From the NCBI RefSeq assembly GCF_028622875.1, contig NZ_CP117709.1:1984001-2048000 (forward strand): DNA of 64,000 bases, written 5' to 3'. Source of the DNA: Streptomyces sp. MMBL 11-1 (lineage in GTDB: Bacteria > Actinomycetota > Actinomycetes > Streptomycetales > Streptomycetaceae). The notes below the pieces were generated by a model. That model made no database searches, was not told the DNA's origin, and was given only the letters and a program-made list of their open reading frames with translations. This document shows, piece by piece, positions 7,011 to 15,591 of this stretch. Position 1 is the first letter of the stretch. Every line of letters starts with the position of its first letter. The translations under genes and the position numbers were made by a program.

Positions 7011-9155
7011 CTACTTGCCGCCGACCTTCTCGGCCACTTCGGTGTTCGCGTCGCCCGCCCCGGCCTCCGCTCCGCGCCCGGGTCCGGGGGCGGGCCCGGG
7101 TCCGGGGGCGGGGGCGGCCTCGACGGGCTGTGGCGTCGGCCGGGCGGTTTCCGTCGGCCCCTCCTGGCCGGTCAGGAGCTTCCGCGGCCCCGACAGCAGG
7201 TACGTCAGCCCGAAGCCCATCGCGACGACGAGCGCGCCACCGGCCGCGTCGAGCACCCAGTGGTTGGCGGTGGCCACGATCGCGGCGATCGTGAAGAGCG
7301 GGTGCAGCAGGCCGAGCGCCTTCATCCAGAGCTTCGGGGCCAGCATCACGATCACCACACCGCACCACAGCGACCAGCCGAAGTGCAGCGACGGCATCGC
7401 CGCGTACTGGTTGGTGACGGTGGTCAGCGTCCCGTAGTCGGGCTTCGCGAAGTCCTGCACCCCGTGGACGGTGTCGATGAAGCCGAGGCCGGGCATGAGC
7501 CGGGGCGGGGCGAGGGGGTAGAGCCAGAAGCCGACCAGCGCGAGCAGGGTGGCGAAGCCGATGGACGAGCGGACCCAGCGGTAGTCGGCGGGACGCCGCG
7601 CGTACAGCACGCCGAGGATCGTCAGCGGGACGATGAAGTGGAACGTGGAGTAGTAGTAGTCGAAGAACTCACGCAGCCAGGTGATCTGCACGACCGTGTG
7701 GTTGACCCAGTGTTCGATGTCGATGTGCAGCCACTGCTCGATGGCGTGGATCTGCCGGCCGTGCTCCTCGGCGAGCGGGCGGCCCGCCCTGGCGGCGAGA
7801 CGGACCTGGGCGTAGGCGTCGTAGACGACCCGGATGAGCAGGAGTTCCAGCAGCAGGTTGGGGCGGGTGAGGACCCGGCGCCAGAACGGCAGGAGCGGCA
7901 CGCGTCTCCAGCGCGCCGCGACCGGCTTCGCGTAGTCGGTGGGGACCGGGTGCTGCCAGTACGGCGAGGTGCGGGGCACGAACGGGGCGAGGCAGGCCGC
8001 GCCGAGCGCCGCGAGGAGCAGCACGTTGTCCCGTACCGGGAAGAGCGCCTCGATGTTCGGCAGCAGCATCGTTCCCGGCAGGGTGACGACCAGCAGCACC
8101 ACGGACGGCCAGACCAGCCGGTCGGAGGCCCGCTTGCCGACCTTTCCGACGACCGCGAGGAGCACCCAGAGCAGCTGGTGCTGCCAGGCGGTCGGCGAGA
8201 CGGCGACCACGACACAGCCGGTCACCGCCACCGCGAGGAGCAACTGCCCGTCCCGCGCGTACCGCACCGCGCGCCGCAGTCCGACGGCCACGACCGCGGC
8301 GGAGAGCACCAGGAACAGGGCGATCTCCACGGGGCCTTCGAGTCCGAGCCTGAGCAGCGCCCCGTGCAGGGACTGGTTGGCGAGGCTGTCCGGCCGCTCC
8401 CCCAGGCCGACGCCCGCGAGATGATGCACCCAGTACGTCCACGAGTCCTGCGGCGACGCGGCCCAGGCGGCGACCGTGGCGAGGGCGAAGGTCGCACCCG
8501 CGCTCACCGACGCCTGCCGCCGCCCGGTCAGCCAGAGCAGGGCGGCGAAGAGCAGCAGCACCGGCTGGAGGGCGGCGGCGAGGCCGACGAGAACGCCCGC
8601 CGCCCGGTGCTCCCGGACGACGAACCAGGCCAGGAGTACCAGCAGGACGGGCAGGATGCTGGTCTGGCCCAGGTGCAGGGCGTTGCGGACCGGCAGCGAC
8701 AGCAGGAGCAGGCTGATCGCGACGGGGGCCGCGAGCTGGGCCGTCCGGTGGCCCACCGGCGAGGGCAGGGCCCGGGCGGCGACGAGACCGAGGGCGACGA
8801 CGAGCAGCAGGGACCCGAGCGTCCACGCGACGCCCAAGGCCTCCACCGGGCCCGAACCGGCAAGAGGTTGCAGCACCAGCCCGGCGAAGGGCGTGCCGGT
8901 GAACCGGCCGCTGTCGTACAGCGAGCCCGTCACCTGAAGGGCCCCGTTCTCCCCGATCCAGCTCTCCAGACCGAGGAGCCGTTCCCCCGGTGGCCGCCGG
9001 AGCACCACCGCCACCTGCCGTACCGCCAGCGCGGCCACGACCAGCCAGAGGAGGGCCCGGATCAGCCCGGCCCTCGCTCCCGTGTCCGCCGCCGCGTCCC
9101 CGCGCACACTGTGATCCGCATTCGCCACGCTGCGCCGACCCTCCCACCGTTCCAT
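7011..9155 (-). CDS. Bifunctional glycosyltransferase 87 / PAP2-superfamily membrane protein
   Basis: The 714-residue polytopic protein joins two membrane enzymes. The first ~390 residues resemble GT87-type polyprenyl-phosphomannose-dependent mannosyltransferases, with about ten helices. Residues ~430-680 form a PAP2/AUR1-like domain with 'YPLAPPR', 'MPSLHFGWS' (~586) and 'NHWVLDAAGG' (~630) carrying the His and Asp of the phosphatase/transferase site. In actinobacteria such proteins are expected to act on lipid-linked sugars or inositol phospholipids of the cell envelope; the exact reaction is unknown. The C-terminus is a Pro/Gly-rich tail. ATG at 9155 has AAGGGG six bases upstream. It is transcribed alone. 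Confidence 0.85.
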   Translation of the reverse strand: MERWEGRRSVANADHSVRGDAAADTGARAGLIRALLWLVVAALAVRQVAVVLRRPPGERLLGLESWIGENGALQVTGSLYDSGRFTGTPFAGLVLQPLAGSGPVEALGVAWTLGSLLLVVALGLVAARALPSPVGHRTAQLAAPVAISLLLLSLPVRNALHLGQTSILPVLLVLLAWFVVREHRAAGVLVGLAAALQPVLLLFAALLWLTGRRQASVSAGATFALATVAAWAASPQDSWTYWVHHLAGVGLGERPDSLANQSLHGALLRLGLEGPVEIALFLVLSAAVVAVGLRRAVRYARDGQLLLAVAVTGCVVVAVSPTAWQHQLLWVLLAVVGKVGKRASDRLVWPSVVLLVVTLPGTMLLPNIEALFPVRDNVLLLAALGAACLAPFVPRTSPYWQHPVPTDYAKPVAARWRRVPLLPFWRRVLTRPNLLLELLLIRVVYDAYAQVRLAARAGRPLAEEHGRQIHAIEQWLHIDIEHWVNHTVVQITWLREFFDYYYSTFHFIVPLTILGVLYARRPADYRWVRSSIGFATLLALVGFWLYPLAPPRLMPGLGFIDTVHGVQDFAKPDYGTLTTVTNQYAAMPSLHFGWSLWCGVVIVMLAPKLWMKALGLLHPLFTIAAIVATANHWVLDAAGGALVVAMGFGLTYLLSGPRKLLTGQEGPTETARPTPQPVEAAPAPGPGPAPGPGRGAEAGAGDANTEVAEKVGGK

Positions 9156-9388
9156 GCATCGCCCCTTCGAGTGGGGCCATGCCGGATGAAGCCTCGCATT
9201 GCCCTACGAGGTAGACACAATCAACCCCCTCTTTGCCTGACTGTCATCCTGCTTCGGTCCGGAAGAAGTCGTCCGCCGGGATGACAAGTCGGCCCCTCCC
9301 GGGCGTTAGGGGCCCGGGCCTCGGAAGCCCCCGGGCGACTCAGGTGTTCGGACCGCGGCCGGGGCCGGGCCGGGGCCACGCCCGCCAC

Positions 9389-9456
9389 GGTCCCGGTCCC
9401 GGTCGCGGTTGCGGTCGCGGTCGTGGTCCCTGCCCCGGTCCCGGCCCCGGCCCTGT
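9389..9456. repeat. GGTCCC/GGTCGC hexamer low-complexity tract
   Basis: Degenerate six-base repeats fill part of the 398-base gap between the divergent GT87/PAP2 and GNAT genes. The rest of that gap (9156-9388, 9457-9553) should contain both promoters; I see no convincing -35/-10 pair. Confidence 0.75.
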
Positions 9457-9553
9457 CAGTCCCGTCGGCCCTGTCACGGACACGTCAGTCACTGCTGCCC
9501 CCTGCGGGTAATTCGCATCGTCGTTCGGCCGCGCGGCAGCAAGAATGCTCCCC

Positions 9554-10042
9554 ATGACCTGGACCGTGACCGCCGAACGATTCGACTCCCCCGACGCGAG
9601 CGCGCTGCGCCGGGACTACTACGACGAGGTCGCGAGCCGCTACTGGCAGCGGCCCGCGACCGCCGCGGAGATCGACGACGGGCTCGACGGCGACGGAGCC
9701 GAGCTGCTCGCACCGCCGACCGGGCAGTTCGTCGTCGGCCGGTACGGGAGCAAGGCCGCGAGCTGCGCCGGGCTGGTGCTGACGGAGTCCGCCGGGCCGG
9801 GCACGGCGGAGCTGACACGGGTGTACGTGCGCCCGGCGTTCCGGGGCACGGGCGGCGGCGGGCTGCTGCTGGCCGCGGTGGAGGAGGCGGCGAGGGCGTA
9901 CGGCGTACGGCTGCTGCGGCTGGACACCCGCCACGACCTGGTCGAGGCGCGCGGGCTGTACACGAAGCACGGGTACCGGGAGGTGCCGTCGTTCCACCGC
10001 CGCAACCCGTACGCGGAGCGCTGGTTCGCCAAGGAGCTGTGA
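9554..10042 (+). CDS. GNAT-family N-acetyltransferase
   Basis: The 162-residue protein has the GNAT core: a beta strand 'TAELTRVYVRPAFRG' followed by the acetyl-CoA pyrophosphate loop RGTGGGG (~96-102) and helix, then 'LLRLDTRHDLVEARGLYTKH', 'GYREVPSF'. The acceptor is unknown. Start ATG 9554 is preferred over the ATG at 9545 because homologous proteins begin close to the first strand, but no strong ribosome binding site is present for either. Confidence 0.85.
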   Translation: MTWTVTAERFDSPDASALRRDYYDEVASRYWQRPATAAEIDDGLDGDGAELLAPPTGQFVVGRYGSKAASCAGLVLTESAGPGTAELTRVYVRPAFRGTGGGGLLLAAVEEAARAYGVRLLRLDTRHDLVEARGLYTKHGYREVPSFHRRNPYAERWFAKEL

Positions 10043-10053
10043 CGACGGCGTCC

Positions 10054-10137
10054 GTTCTGCCGGACGGTTCTGCCGGACGGTGCCGTGGCGCCGGGCGCTC
10101 TGCCAGGCGGTGCCGTGGCGCCGGGTGCTCAGGCGGG
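10054..10137. repeat. Tandem repeats at the convergent gene ends
   Basis: Two ~13-14-bp copies of TTCTGCCGGACGG are followed by two 30-bp copies of a unit containing TGCCGTGGCGCCGGG. The second 30-bp copy contains the stop codon (10129-10131) of the leftward MFS gene. Confidence 0.8.
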
Positions 10138-12252
10138 CGGGTGGCGGCGGCCGTGGTCCTCGCGCTCGTCGGGGCTCCGGTGGTGGGCCTCGCGCTCGTC
10201 CTGGCGCAGGTGGGCCTCGTGGTCGCGGGGAGGCTGCGGGGAGTGGGGGCGCTCCCTGGCCGAGCCGCTGACCTCGGCGGTCAGTTCGCTGACGAGTCTG
10301 ACCAGGTCGGTGGGGCGCTCGGGACCCCACCAGTCGCCGAGGAGTTCGGCGAGGGAGTCCTCGCGGGCCTGCGAGAGCCGGACGACGGCCTCGGCCCCGG
10401 TGTCGGTGAGGATCATCTGCAGGCCCTCCCGGCGGGCCAGGCCACGCTCCTCGACCTGCCGGGCCGCATCGGTGATCACGTGCAGCGGTACGGGGGTCGT
10501 CTCGGCGAGCCGGGCTGGTTCGACGGTGCCGTGCCGCTTGATCCGCAGGAGCAGCCAGCTGGCGGCGGGCAGCAGGTCGTACCCCGCCCGCGCGGTGATC
10601 TTCTCGTAGATCTCGCGGCGGCCCTCCCGGGTGGCGAGCACCGACAGGGCGCGGGCGCACTCGTCGTACGAGGAGCGTTCGACGGGGTTGGAGGCGAGCG
10701 TCTGGCTGGTGTCGGGGGCGGTGACCGAGCCCCGGAGCTTGTCCTCGCGGAGGAACCAGGCGAGGACGAACGCGAGGAGGACGACGGGGACGGCGTACAG
10801 GAAGACGTCCGTGATGGAGGTGGAGTACGCGCCGAGGACGGGGGGCCGCAGATCGGCGGGGAGCTGTCCGATGGCCCGGGGGTCGGCGGCCAGCCGCCCC
10901 GCGTCGACGCCCGACGGCAGCGACTGCCCGGCCAGCGCGTCCGTGAGCTGCCCGGTCAGCCGGTTGGCGAAGATGGTCCCGAAGACGGCCACGCCGAACG
11001 CGGAGCCGATGGACCGGAAGAACGTCACGCCGGAGGTGGCGACCCCGAGGTCCGGGTAGGAGACGGAGTTCTGGGCGACCAGGACGAGGACCTGCATCAC
11101 CAGGCCGAGACCGGCGCCGAAGACGAAGAAGAAGGCGCTCATCAGCCAGGTGGAGCTGTTCTCGTCGAGCTGGTGGAGCAGCAGCAGCCCGACGGCGGTG
11201 ACGGCCGTGCCCGCGATCGGGAAGACCTTCCAGCGGCCGGTCCGGCTGACGATCTGGCCGGACCCGGTCGAGGTGATCAGCAGGCCGAACACCATCGGCA
11301 ACATGTGCACGCCGGACATCGTGGGGGTGATGTCGTGGACCACCTGGAGGAACGTCGGCAGGTAGGTCATCGCGCCGAACATGGCGAAGCCGATGACGAA
11401 GCTGATCACGGCGACGAGGCTGAAGGTCCTGATCCGGAACAGTTTCAGCGGCAGTACGGGCTCGGCCGCGCGCCGTTCGACGGCGATGAAGACCACGAGC
11501 AGCACGACGGCGAGCACCGCCAGTCCGATGATCTGCGGAGAGCTCCAGGCCCAGGTCGTACCGCCGAGGGAGGCGACGAGCACCAGCGCGGTGGCGACGG
11601 ACGCGATGAGGAAGGTGCCGAGGTAGTCGATGGTGTGCTTCTCGCGGCGGACGGGGATGTGCAGGACGGCCGCGATGACGCCCAGCGCGACGACGCCGAT
11701 CGGCAGGTTGATGTAGAAGACCCAGCGCCAGCTGAGGTGTTCGGTGAAGAAGCCGCCGAGGAGCGGCCCGAGGACGCTCGTCACGCCGAAGACCGCACCG
11801 AAGAGTCCCTGGTACTTGCCGCGTTCGCGCGGGGTGACGAGGTCGCCGACGATCGCCATCGACAGCACCATGAGTCCGCCGCCGCCGAGTCCCTGGAGGG
11901 CCCGGAAGCCGATCAGCTGGGGCATGTTCTGGGCGACTCCGCAGAGCGCGGAGCCGACCAGGAAGATCACGATCGCGGTCTGGAAGAGCTTCTTGCGGCC
12001 GTACTGGTCGCCGAGCTTCCCCCACAGCGGGGTCGCCGCGGTCGCCGCCAGCAGGTAGGCGGTCACCACCCAGGACAGGTGGTCGAGGCCGCCGAGCTCA
12101 CTGACGATCGTCGGGAGCGCCGTGGAGACGATGGTCTGATCGAGTGCCGCGAGCAGCATGCCGAGGAGCAGCGCCCCGATCGCCACCAGGACGCTCCGGT
12201 GGGACTGCCCCTCGCCGGGCGCCGGGGGTGACGGGCTCAGCTGGTGGGCCAT
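10129..12252 (-). CDS. DHA2-type MFS multidrug exporter with C-terminal winged-helix domain
   Basis: This 707-residue protein begins with a 14-helix EmrB/QacA-type transporter. Motif A-like 'GKLGDQYGRKKLF' and motif C 'VLGPLLGGFFTEHLSWRWVF' are clear. After the last helix (ending near 'AWFLREDKLRG') comes a ~150-residue soluble domain with winged-helix/MarR features: 'WLLLRIKRHGTVEPARLAET', a recognition-type helix 'PLHVITDAARQVEERGLARR' and the wing 'LILTDTGAE'-like strand. A His/Arg/Glu-rich tail follows. The start at 12252 is set by GAGGAGA upstream; a longer frame exists but lacks a binding site. No separate regulator is adjacent, so the fused domain may sense drug or tether the pump to DNA; this is inference. 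Confidence 0.88.
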   Translation of the reverse strand: MAHQLSPSPPAPGEGQSHRSVLVAIGALLLGMLLAALDQTIVSTALPTIVSELGGLDHLSWVVTAYLLAATAATPLWGKLGDQYGRKKLFQTAIVIFLVGSALCGVAQNMPQLIGFRALQGLGGGGLMVLSMAIVGDLVTPRERGKYQGLFGAVFGVTSVLGPLLGGFFTEHLSWRWVFYINLPIGVVALGVIAAVLHIPVRREKHTIDYLGTFLIASVATALVLVASLGGTTWAWSSPQIIGLAVLAVVLLVVFIAVERRAAEPVLPLKLFRIRTFSLVAVISFVIGFAMFGAMTYLPTFLQVVHDITPTMSGVHMLPMVFGLLITSTGSGQIVSRTGRWKVFPIAGTAVTAVGLLLLHQLDENSSTWLMSAFFFVFGAGLGLVMQVLVLVAQNSVSYPDLGVATSGVTFFRSIGSAFGVAVFGTIFANRLTGQLTDALAGQSLPSGVDAGRLAADPRAIGQLPADLRPPVLGAYSTSITDVFLYAVPVVLLAFVLAWFLREDKLRGSVTAPDTSQTLASNPVERSSYDECARALSVLATREGRREIYEKITARAGYDLLPAASWLLLRIKRHGTVEPARLAETTPVPLHVITDAARQVEERGLARREGLQMILTDTGAEAVVRLSQAREDSLAELLGDWWGPERPTDLVRLVSELTAEVSGSARERPHSPQPPRDHEAHLRQDEREAHHRSPDEREDHGRRHPPA

Positions 12253-12431
12253 GGACGTCTCCTCGATCCGCTGGTGCGCCGACGCGCTGACGCACTGATC
12301 CACTACACCCCCATCCTGGACGTTTCGTCCCGTTATGGCCTGCCAGGGGCGGGCCATGACCCCGGCAGGCCGCTGGGCTCCCCCGGAGCGGGCTGCATAA
12401 TCGCAGGCAGCTCAAGGGGAGGGGACCCACG

Positions 12432-13556
12432 ATGACCGGACACGCATGCCCGGAGTGCGGGAGACGGATGGCCGGGGAGCCCGGCACGGAGCACCGGACG
12501 CCGTGCCGGTGCGGCGCCGGCGCGCCTTCGGCGCAGCTCACGGAGGACGAACAGCGCGCCGCCCGTACGGCGGAGATCGCCGCGGCCGAGGACTTCGACC
12601 CGCTGCGCATCCGGCCGTACGTGACGCTGACGGACCACGCCGGTTCCGCCGAGGACGCCGGGGGCTCCGGGGACTCCGGGGCCTCCCGGGCCGAGGGTGC
12701 GGGCGGCGGCGGGCGCGGGGACGGGTTCGGGGAGCGGGAGCCCCGGCCCGGGTCCGGCGCCTGGGAGGGGGCGGCGGCCACGATGCCGCTGTTCCTGGGC
12801 GGCGGGGGCCCGGACGCGGGCACGGGCGGTGCTCCGGGCGGTGCTCCGGGCGGTGCCCCGTACGCCGTGCCGGACGAAAGCCGACGGCGCACTGCGGGCG
12901 CGACCCCCGCTTCCGCCCCCGACCCGGTGCGGCCTCGCCGCAGGCGCCCCTTCGGGGCTCTCGCCACGGGGGTGGCCGTGGCCGCGGTGGTCGGCACGGC
13001 GGCCTTCGCCGGCGGGCTGTTCGGCGGTGACGCCGGCAAGGACGAGGCGCTGCCGGAGGCCACCACGAGCGCCCCGGACCTTGAGGACGAACCGGCCGCG
13101 TCGGTCGCCCCCTCCCCCTCCGCGTCGGCCACTCCGACCCGTACGCGACCCCCCTCGGCCCCGCCGTCCGCGTCACCCTCCCCGTCCGCCTCGCCGACGA
13201 AGAGCCGGAAGCCCGCCGCGACCGCGACAGCCACCGCGTCCGCGTCGCCGGAGGCGAGCGCGTCGCCCACGCCGACGGTCAGCGCATCGACTTCCGACCG
13301 GCCCCCGGGGCTGGCCGCCTCTTCGCTGCGGCCCGGCGACCGCGGCCCGGAGGTCGTCGAGCTGCAGAGCAGGCTCAGGACCGTCGGGGAATGGCTCTAC
13401 CCGGGGCCGGCCGACGGGAACTACAGCGACCAGGTGGCGTACTCCGTGGCGATCTACCAGTCGTACAAGGCGATTGAGGGAGATCCGACGGGCGTGTACG
13501 GACCGAACACGCGGCGCGCGCTGGAGAAGGAGACGAGCGGGCGCGGGCACCACTGA
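12432..13556 (+). CDS. Membrane-spanning peptidoglycan-binding protein with cytoplasmic zinc ribbon
   Basis: The 374-residue protein has three parts. Residues 1-30 carry four zinc-ribbon cysteines (CPECG and CRCG). A Gly/Pro-rich segment leads to basic RPRRRR and one transmembrane helix (~178-198, 'GALATGVAVAAVVGTAAFAG'). Outside follow a ~100-residue Ser/Thr/Ala/Pro linker and a PG_binding_1 domain ('LRPGDRGPEVVELQSRLRT', 'GNYSDQVAYSVAIYQ', 'GVYGPNTRRALE'). The topology predicts zinc ribbon inside and wall-binding domain outside. GGGGAGGGG stands nine bases before the ATG. Confidence 0.85.
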   Translation: MTGHACPECGRRMAGEPGTEHRTPCRCGAGAPSAQLTEDEQRAARTAEIAAAEDFDPLRIRPYVTLTDHAGSAEDAGGSGDSGASRAEGAGGGGRGDGFGEREPRPGSGAWEGAAATMPLFLGGGGPDAGTGGAPGGAPGGAPYAVPDESRRRTAGATPASAPDPVRPRRRRPFGALATGVAVAAVVGTAAFAGGLFGGDAGKDEALPEATTSAPDLEDEPAASVAPSPSASATPTRTRPPSAPPSASPSPSASPTKSRKPAATATATASASPEASASPTPTVSASTSDRPPGLAASSLRPGDRGPEVVELQSRLRTVGEWLYPGPADGNYSDQVAYSVAIYQSYKAIEGDPTGVYGPNTRRALEKETSGRGHH

Positions 13557-13578
13557 GCCCGGCCGCGCCGCAGAGGGA

Positions 13579-13608
13579 TTGGCGTTCCCGCCCCGGTTTT
13601 TGTATCGT
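13579..13608 (+). promoter_or_regulatory. Probable promoter for the HAD gene
   Basis: TTGGCG (13579-13584) and TATCGT (13603-13608) are separated by 18 bases. This puts a transcription start near 13615 and leaves a leader of about 170 bases before the HAD start codon. Confidence 0.45.
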
Positions 13609-13625
13609 GATGGAACAAAGTAGCT

Positions 13626-13655
13626 CCCGCCCGCACTCCCTGACCGGCGGGCGGG
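13626..13655 (+). terminator. Leader hairpin (terminator or attenuator candidate)
   Basis: A 9-bp GC stem CCCGCCCGC/GCGGGCGGG (arms 13626-13634 and 13647-13655) is followed by GGTTG. It could end transcription of the upstream peptidoglycan-binding gene, or, since it lies downstream of the probable promoter, act within the HAD leader. Confidence 0.5.
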
Positions 13656-13784
13656 GGTTGCTCTGCCTTACCGCACGCGGTACCGCACACCTCGTACCGC
13701 GGACCTTCGCAGCCCGTGTACGTCATGCCCCGCGGCAGGAGCACCCGGGCTGTTCGCACACCTCCCCGCGTTCTGGAGCAGCCG

Positions 13785-14447
13785 ATGCCTCCCACCGTCC
13801 TCACCGCCCGAGCCCTCCTGCTGGACATGGACGGCACTCTCGTGAACTCCGACGCGGTGGTGGAGCGCTGCTGGCGGCGCTGGGCGGTCGAGCACGGTCT
13901 GGACCCCGAGGCCGCCCTCAAGGTGGTCCACGGCCGCCAGGGGTACGCCACGATGGCCGTACTGCTCCCGGACCGCCCGGTCGAGGAGAACTACGCGGAC
14001 AACCGGGTGATGCTCGCCGAGGAGACCGCCGACGTCGAGGGCGTCGTGCCGATCGGCGGGGCGCCCGCGTTCATGGCCGCGATCGCCGAGCTGCCGCACG
14101 CACTGGTGACCTCCGCCGACACCGCGCTCGCGACGGCCCGGATGGGTGCGGCCGCGCTGCCGATGCCCGCCGTCCGCGTCACCGCCGAGCAGGTCGGCGC
14201 CAGCAAGCCGGACCCCGAGGGCTTCCTCAAGGGCGCGGCGGAGCTGGGCTTCGACGCGGCGGACTGCATCGTGTTCGAGGACTCCGAGGCGGGCATCGCG
14301 GCGGGCCGGGCGGCGGGCATGCGCGTCGTGGGCGTCGGCCCGCGCGCCGCGGCCCTCTCGCCGGACGCCCATGTCGAGGATCTGACGCGGGTACGCGTGG
14401 AGGCGGCCGGGGACGGCTCGATCCGCCTGCACATCGGCGAGGCCTGA
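13785..14447 (+). CDS. HAD-superfamily sugar-phosphatase-like hydrolase
   Basis: A 220-residue HAD subfamily I phosphatase. The motifs are in order: DMDGTLVNSD (nucleophile and acid Asp, ~13-22), 'LVTSADT' (Thr/Ser motif II), 'SKPDPEGFL' (Lys motif III) and 'VFEDSEAG' (Asp motif IV). The helical cap between motifs I and II is the type found in beta-phosphoglucomutase and sugar-phosphate phosphatases; the substrate is not known. ATG 13785 has GGAG upstream, whereas the upstream in-frame ATG at 13716 gives a non-conserved basic extension. Confidence 0.87.
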   Translation: MPPTVLTARALLLDMDGTLVNSDAVVERCWRRWAVEHGLDPEAALKVVHGRQGYATMAVLLPDRPVEENYADNRVMLAEETADVEGVVPIGGAPAFMAAIAELPHALVTSADTALATARMGAAALPMPAVRVTAEQVGASKPDPEGFLKGAAELGFDAADCIVFEDSEAGIAAGRAAGMRVVGVGPRAAALSPDAHVEDLTRVRVEAAGDGSIRLHIGEA

Positions 14448-14475
14448 GACACCCGCCCGGGCCGGCTTGCGGGGA

Positions 14476-15210
14476 TCAGTCCCGGAACAGCAGCCCGCGC
14501 GCGACCAGCTCCAGGACCGCCGCGACGGCGACCACCTGAACGGCCATCAGCGCCACCAGGACGAACAGCTGCACGGCGCCCGCCTCCACGGGTGAGGCGC
14601 CGCCCAGCAGCATGCCGACGAACGCCCCCGGCAAGGTGACGAGCCCGACCGTCCGGGTCTGGTCGAGTCCGGGCAGCAACGCGTCCGACGCCGCGGGCCG
14701 CACGATCTCCAGCCGGGCGTCCCGGTCGAGCAGCCCGAGGGCCATGCCCGCCTCGACCTCCCCGCGCCGCCCGGCGAGTTCGTCCAGGGCGCGCCGCCCG
14801 CCGAGCACGGTCGCGGTGAGCGCCCCGCCGATGAGGATGCCCGCCACCGGGATGAGCGCCAGGCCCTTGACCGGCACGAGCCCCGTGAGCAGCAGCGCCC
14901 CCAGCACGGGCAGCACACCCGCCCCGATCGGCAGCGCCGCCCAGCACCAGGTGCGATTGCCGGTGATCCGGCGCCCCGCGGTCCACACGGCCACGGCGAA
15001 CATCAGCGCCACGAACCCGAGAAGCGGTGCCAGGGAGCGGACCACCCAGCCGATGAGCAGGGACACGGCGGCGAGTTGGACGGCCGCCCGCACCCCGGCG
15101 ACGAGGATCTCGCGCGACCGGCCCAGTGAGGCCCACGCGGCGACGGCGGCGGCGAGGACCAGCAGGACGGCGAGGACGACGCCGAGGGTGACGGAGACCG
15201 GAAGCAGCAC
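14476..15210 (-). CDS. FetB-family (UPF0014) ABC transporter permease
   Basis: This 244-residue membrane protein has about seven helices. Conserved family features include 'SREILVAGVRAAVQLAAVSL' near the N-terminus, 'LIPVAGILIGGALTATVLGG' and 'TVGLVTLPGAFVGMLLGGASP' in the C-terminal half. In E. coli FetB works with the ATPase FetA in iron homeostasis. No ATPase gene lies next to this one, so its partner must be encoded elsewhere. The GTG at 15210 is chosen because the frame upstream loses membrane character; no clear ribosome binding site is visible. It converges on the HAD gene with a 28-base gap. Confidence 0.8.
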   Translation of the reverse strand: MLLPVSVTLGVVLAVLLVLAAAVAAWASLGRSREILVAGVRAAVQLAAVSLLIGWVVRSLAPLLGFVALMFAVAVWTAGRRITGNRTWCWAALPIGAGVLPVLGALLLTGLVPVKGLALIPVAGILIGGALTATVLGGRRALDELAGRRGEVEAGMALGLLDRDARLEIVRPAASDALLPGLDQTRTVGLVTLPGAFVGMLLGGASPVEAGAVQLFVLVALMAVQVVAVAAVLELVARGLLFRD

Positions 15211-15591
15211 GCGGCAACGATAGGACCGCCCTCTCCGCCCGGCGGCTTCGGCACACGCCCTCGCCTCCCCCCACATTGCCGGCCCGCACCTCTCGCCCCT
15301 CCCCCCTGGGCCACCCGGCACCCCCACCCCTGGGCCGCCGGCTGGGGGCGCGCGACCAGGAACGCGAGCGCCCCCGGAGCCCCCGACGGATGCCCAACAC
15401 GCCCCGGACGCCTTCTCCGTAACGGTTCCGCGCGCTCCCGCGACCCCTCACTCCCCTTGCACACCCCTTGATGTGACGTGCACATGTCGCCACTCTGTTA
15501 CCTGGCGCCCACCTCACGGAAATCTGGCGTCGCCACGATGGCCGGGCCTGCCCACGCCCGCCCAAGCACCCCCCACACCAAGGGAGTTCGC
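15211..15591. other. 381-base intergenic region, divergent promoters
   Basis: The region lies between the divergent FetB-like and HNH nuclease genes. It holds a C-rich tract (15285-15330) and, near 15465-15510, a less GC-rich segment with TTGATG and ACGTGCAC that probably belongs to the nuclease promoter. I see no gene here. Confidence 0.5.

Noticed and set aside
6858..9284. Long rightward frame opposite the GT87/PAP2 gene
   Set aside because: Arg/Glu/Gly/Gln-rich translation without motifs; the minus strand has clear PAP2 and membrane features.
9409..12231. ~940-codon rightward frame opposite the MFS gene
   Set aside because: Shadow of the exporter, dominated by Gly/Asp/Glu/Arg, and it would overlap the GNAT gene.
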